Shown one piece after another: positions 5,495 to 7,657 of a DNA stretch of 7,657 nt; positions within the stretch are counted from its first letter, which is position 1; the number at the start of each line of letters is the position of its first letter. The position numbers and the translations under genes were made by a program. The stretch spans positions 1 to 7,657 of the forward strand of contig CABUQI010000061.1 in the NCBI GenBank assembly GCA_902493545.1, in the 5' to 3' direction. Under the pieces are notes generated by a model. The model ran no database searches. It was not told the origin of the DNA and saw only the letters and a program-made list of their open reading frames with translations. This stretch comes from an uncultured Collinsella sp. (lineage in GTDB: Bacteria; Actinomycetota; Coriobacteriia; Coriobacteriales; Coriobacteriaceae).

Positions 5495-7504
5495 ATGTCG
5501 AAGCAAGCGGTCGTTGGAATCTTGGCGCATGTCGATGCCGGCAAGACCACGTTGGCCGAGGCCATGTTGTTCGACGCGGGTCGCATTCGCAAGCGCGGCC
5601 GCGTGGACGATGGCGATTCGCATCTGGATACGAACGAGATTGAGCGCGAGCGCGGCATTACGATTTTCTCGTCGCAGGCCGTGCTCGACCATGGCGATAC
5701 CCACGTCATGCTCGTGGATGCACCGGGGCATGTCGATTTTTCTGCCGAGGCGGAGCGCACATTGCGCGCGCTCGACTATGCGATTTTGGTTGTGGGTGCC
5801 AACGATGGCGTGCAAGGGCACACCGAAACCCTGTGGCGCCTGCTTGCGCGCTATGACATCCCAACGTTCATCTTTATCAACAAGATCGATTTGGAGAATC
5901 CCGGCCGCGATGTTTTGCTGGCACAGCTTGGGCAGCGTCTTTCTGAAGGCTGCCTGGATGCCAGCGAACTGTTGGCGGGCGGTGCCGTTCAGGAGGACGC
6001 TGCTGCGTTGGACGAGGCGGCGCTCGAGGAGTTTCTTGAAGCGGGTGAGCTTTCCGTCGCAACGCTGTCGCGCATGGTTGCCGAGCGCAAGCTCTTTCCC
6101 TGCTTTGCCGGCTCGGCGCTCAAGGACCGGGGCGTGGACGAGCTGCTGGATGGTATATGCGCGCTGATGCGTGAACAGGCGTGGCTCCCGGAGTTTGCCG
6201 CGCGCGTCTATCGTGTCAGCCGCGGGGATCGCGGCGAGCGCTTGGCATGGGTTAAAGTGACCGGCGGCACGCTGCATGCCAAGCAGATGATTGGCGGACG
6301 TTCCGGTGCCGAGGCATGGGAGCAGAAGGTCGATCAGGTACGCATCTATAACGGGGAGAAGTATGAGCTTGCCCAAGAAGTTGCTGCTGGCGGTATTTGT
6401 GCCGTGACGGGTCTTGCGCACGTTCGCCCGGGGGATGCCCTGGGCGCGGAGCCTGCGGGCGATGCGCCTGTCATTGCGCCGGTCCTCACCTATACGGTGC
6501 TTCCGGGCGAACACGATGTCCATGCGGTGTTCAAAGCGCTGACTGAGTTGGCGGACGAAGATCCCATGCTCGGCGTAAGCTGGAATACGCATCTGGAGCA
6601 GATTCACCTGCAGCTGATGGGCGCCGTGCAGCTCGAGGTCGTGCAGCGGGTGTTGGCAGATCGCTTTGGCCTTTCGATTGATTTTGAGTCTGGCGGCATT
6701 CTCTATAAGGAGACTATTTCGCAGCCGGTCGGGGGCGTGGGGCACTTTGAGCCACTGCGCCATTATGCCGAGGTGCATCTGAGCCTGGAGCCGTTGCCAG
6801 CGGGTTCGGGCGTGCAGTTTGGCACCGTGACCTCGACCGACGAGCTCGATCTTAACTGGCAGCGTCTGGCACTTACTAACGCCATGGAGCGCGATCACCT
6901 GGGCGTGCTGACCGGCTCGCCCATCACAGATGTACGCATTACGCTCACGGGCGGCCGCGCGCATGCCAAGCACACCGAGGGCGGCGACTTTCGCCAGGCC
7001 ACGTACCGCGCGATTCGCCAGGGTTTGATGCAGGCGCGTGAGGCCGGCGCGGCGGTGCTGCTGGAGCCGTGGTATCGCTTTGAGCTCGAGGTGCCGGGGG
7101 AGTGCGTGGGCCGGGCGCTTTCAGATGCCACGCGCATGGGTGCCGAGTACGAGCCGCCGACGATGGCAGGGGACCGGGCGAAGCTTGTGGGTCGCGTGCC
7201 GGCATCCGAGGTGCAGGACTATGCCCTGGAGGTAGCTGCCTACACAAGCGGCCGCGGTCATCTGTACCTGGAGTTCGCCGGTTATGCGGCTTGCCATGAT
7301 GCCGAGCGTGTAATCGAGACTGCCGCCTATGAGCCCGAGGCCGATCTACCCAACACGCCTGATTCGGTCTTTTGCTCTCACGGTGCCGGTTACACGGTCA
7401 AATGGTACGACGTACCCGCCGCGGCGCACGTAAAGGTCGATCCCTCCACCTTCCGCCCCTGGCGAGCAGCAGATGCCGAGTTTTTCGGCCACATGTGCCA
7501 TTAG
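5495..7504 (+). CDS. TetM-like ribosomal-protection-type translational GTPase
   Basis: A 669-residue EF-G-like GTPase, slightly longer than TetM (about 639). G motifs are intact: AHVDAGKTT (11-19), RERGITI (51-57), DAPGH (75-79, TetM has DTPGH), NKID (129-132) and GSA (206-208). Domain II follows at about 235-325, then domain III with DEDPMLGVSWNTHLEQIHLQ (354-373) and LMGAVQLEV (374-382). Domain IV and the C-terminus include GGRAHAKHTEGGDFR (486-500), LLEPWYRFELEVPGE (522-536) and VFCSHGAGYTVKW (625-637). Ribosomal protection proteins release tetracycline from the A site by GTP-dependent binding like EF-G. Here the loop where TetM has YSPVST is different (RAHAKHTEGG), as in a widespread group of Gram-positive chromosomal 'translation factor GTPases' whose link to resistance is unproven. 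ATG 5495 is the start, with AAAGGAG at 5484-5490. Base composition matches the neighbours, so there is no sign of recent transfer. Confidence 0.92.
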   Translation: MSKQAVVGILAHVDAGKTTLAEAMLFDAGRIRKRGRVDDGDSHLDTNEIERERGITIFSSQAVLDHGDTHVMLVDAPGHVDFSAEAERTLRALDYAILVVGANDGVQGHTETLWRLLARYDIPTFIFINKIDLENPGRDVLLAQLGQRLSEGCLDASELLAGGAVQEDAAALDEAALEEFLEAGELSVATLSRMVAERKLFPCFAGSALKDRGVDELLDGICALMREQAWLPEFAARVYRVSRGDRGERLAWVKVTGGTLHAKQMIGGRSGAEAWEQKVDQVRIYNGEKYELAQEVAAGGICAVTGLAHVRPGDALGAEPAGDAPVIAPVLTYTVLPGEHDVHAVFKALTELADEDPMLGVSWNTHLEQIHLQLMGAVQLEVVQRVLADRFGLSIDFESGGILYKETISQPVGGVGHFEPLRHYAEVHLSLEPLPAGSGVQFGTVTSTDELDLNWQRLALTNAMERDHLGVLTGSPITDVRITLTGGRAHAKHTEGGDFRQATYRAIRQGLMQAREAGAAVLLEPWYRFELEVPGECVGRALSDATRMGAEYEPPTMAGDRAKLVGRVPASEVQDYALEVAAYTSGRGHLYLEFAGYAACHDAERVIETAAYEPEADLPNTPDSVFCSHGAGYTVKWYDVPAAAHVKVDPSTFRPWRAADAEFFGHMCH

Positions 7505-7534
7505 GGGACGGGGTAGAAATGGTAGGTTTTCTGG
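7505..7534 (+). repeat. GGGAC/GGTAGG dispersed repeat, copy 2
   Basis: GGGAC at 7505-7509 and TGGTAGGTTTT at 7520-7530 followed by CTGG match the element at 2623-2654 with identical 15-nt offset. It begins at the last base of the GTPase stop codon. A weak AGAAA/TTTCT hairpin (7515-7519, 7528-7532) is present, but there is no convincing terminator for the GTPase gene. Confidence 0.4.
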
Positions 7535-7545
7535 TCCTCTAGTCC

Positions 7546-7596
7546 TTGACAAATTGGTTTTGGTGCCAGCGTGACAAATTGTCAGTCCCTTTGTCA
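7546..7596. promoter_or_regulatory. TGACAA-A-TTGTCA palindrome and related sites
   Basis: TGACAA and TTGTCA flank a single A at 7572-7584, an exact 13-bp palindrome. GACAAATTG occurs both at 7548-7556 and at 7573-7581, 25 bp apart, and TTGTCA returns at 7591-7596. TTGACA (7546-7551) is a perfect -35 but no -10 is placed correctly after it. This looks like a multi-site binding region for a regulator of a gene beyond the window. Confidence 0.4.
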
Positions 7597-7603
7597 GATT
7601 AAA

Positions 7604-7640
7604 TTGGTATAACTCGGTATAAGTTGGTATAACTATTACC
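7604..7640 (+). promoter_or_regulatory. Three GGTATAA motifs at 10-bp spacing
   Basis: GGTATAA occurs at 7606-7612, 7616-7622 and 7626-7632, exactly 10 bp apart, so all three face the same side of the helix. The last copy forms TGGTA-N7-TACCA (7625-7641) as a short inverted repeat. TTGGTA (7604-7609) and TATAAC (7628-7633), 18 bp apart, could also act as a promoter. TTGGTATA-type half-sites resemble those of GntR/HutC-family repressors, which is suggestive only. Confidence 0.45.
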
Positions 7641-7657
7641 AGGGTTTGCCAATCCGA

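Noticed and set aside
5282..6973. A 563-codon open frame on the minus strand inside the GTPase gene and its upstream region
   Set aside because: It lies antisense to a clearly conserved translational GTPase and reads as low-complexity, Arg/His/Ala-rich protein with no family signature, a common shadow in GC-rich coding sequence.
1..7657. CRISPR array, integrase, transposase or tRNA gene
   Set aside because: No regularly spaced long repeats, no recombinase motifs and no tRNA cloverleaf were found by reading the window.

Overview
This 7.66 kb window is GC-rich and gene-dense. Short genes on both strands each have a clear Shine-Dalgarno sequence of the AAGGAG type. Protein content, codon use and recurring GGGGAC-type intergenic repeats suggest a high-GC Gram-positive, most likely a gut actinobacterium of the Coriobacteriia (Collinsella-like). 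That assignment is inference from overall character, not from a marker gene.

Layout: the window opens inside the 3' end of a LysR-type regulator (+), which converges on a MATE-family efflux transporter (-). The spacer upstream of the transporter carries a perfect 24-bp inverted repeat and is shared with a divergent rRNA methyltransferase, RlmA (+), which ends near a strong terminator. A small four-helix membrane protein of unknown function (-) follows, then a 47-codon single-helix protein (+), an RsmJ-type 16S rRNA methyltransferase (+), a 98-residue zinc-finger-like protein (-) and a GNAT acetyltransferase (+) closed by a strong terminator. A 305-bp gene-free stretch, rich in potential RNA structure, leads into a full-length TetM-like ribosomal-protection-type GTPase (+). 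The last 150 bp contain no gene but hold a GGGAC/GGTAGG repeat, a TGACAA/TTGTCA palindrome and three GGTATAA motifs exactly 10 bp apart; they are probably the control region of a gene beyond the window.

How the genes relate: three of the recognisable proteins are predicted to act on the ribosome (RlmA on 23S rRNA, RsmJ on 16S rRNA, and the TetM-like GTPase), and a fourth is a multidrug-type exporter. They are not one operon: strands alternate, two strong terminators separate blocks, and most genes have their own leader. The shared theme is suggestive rather than proven. The most unusual points are the TetM-like protein, which keeps all GTPase motifs but has a different domain IV loop from true TetM, the structured region before it, and the several inverted or phased repeats between genes.
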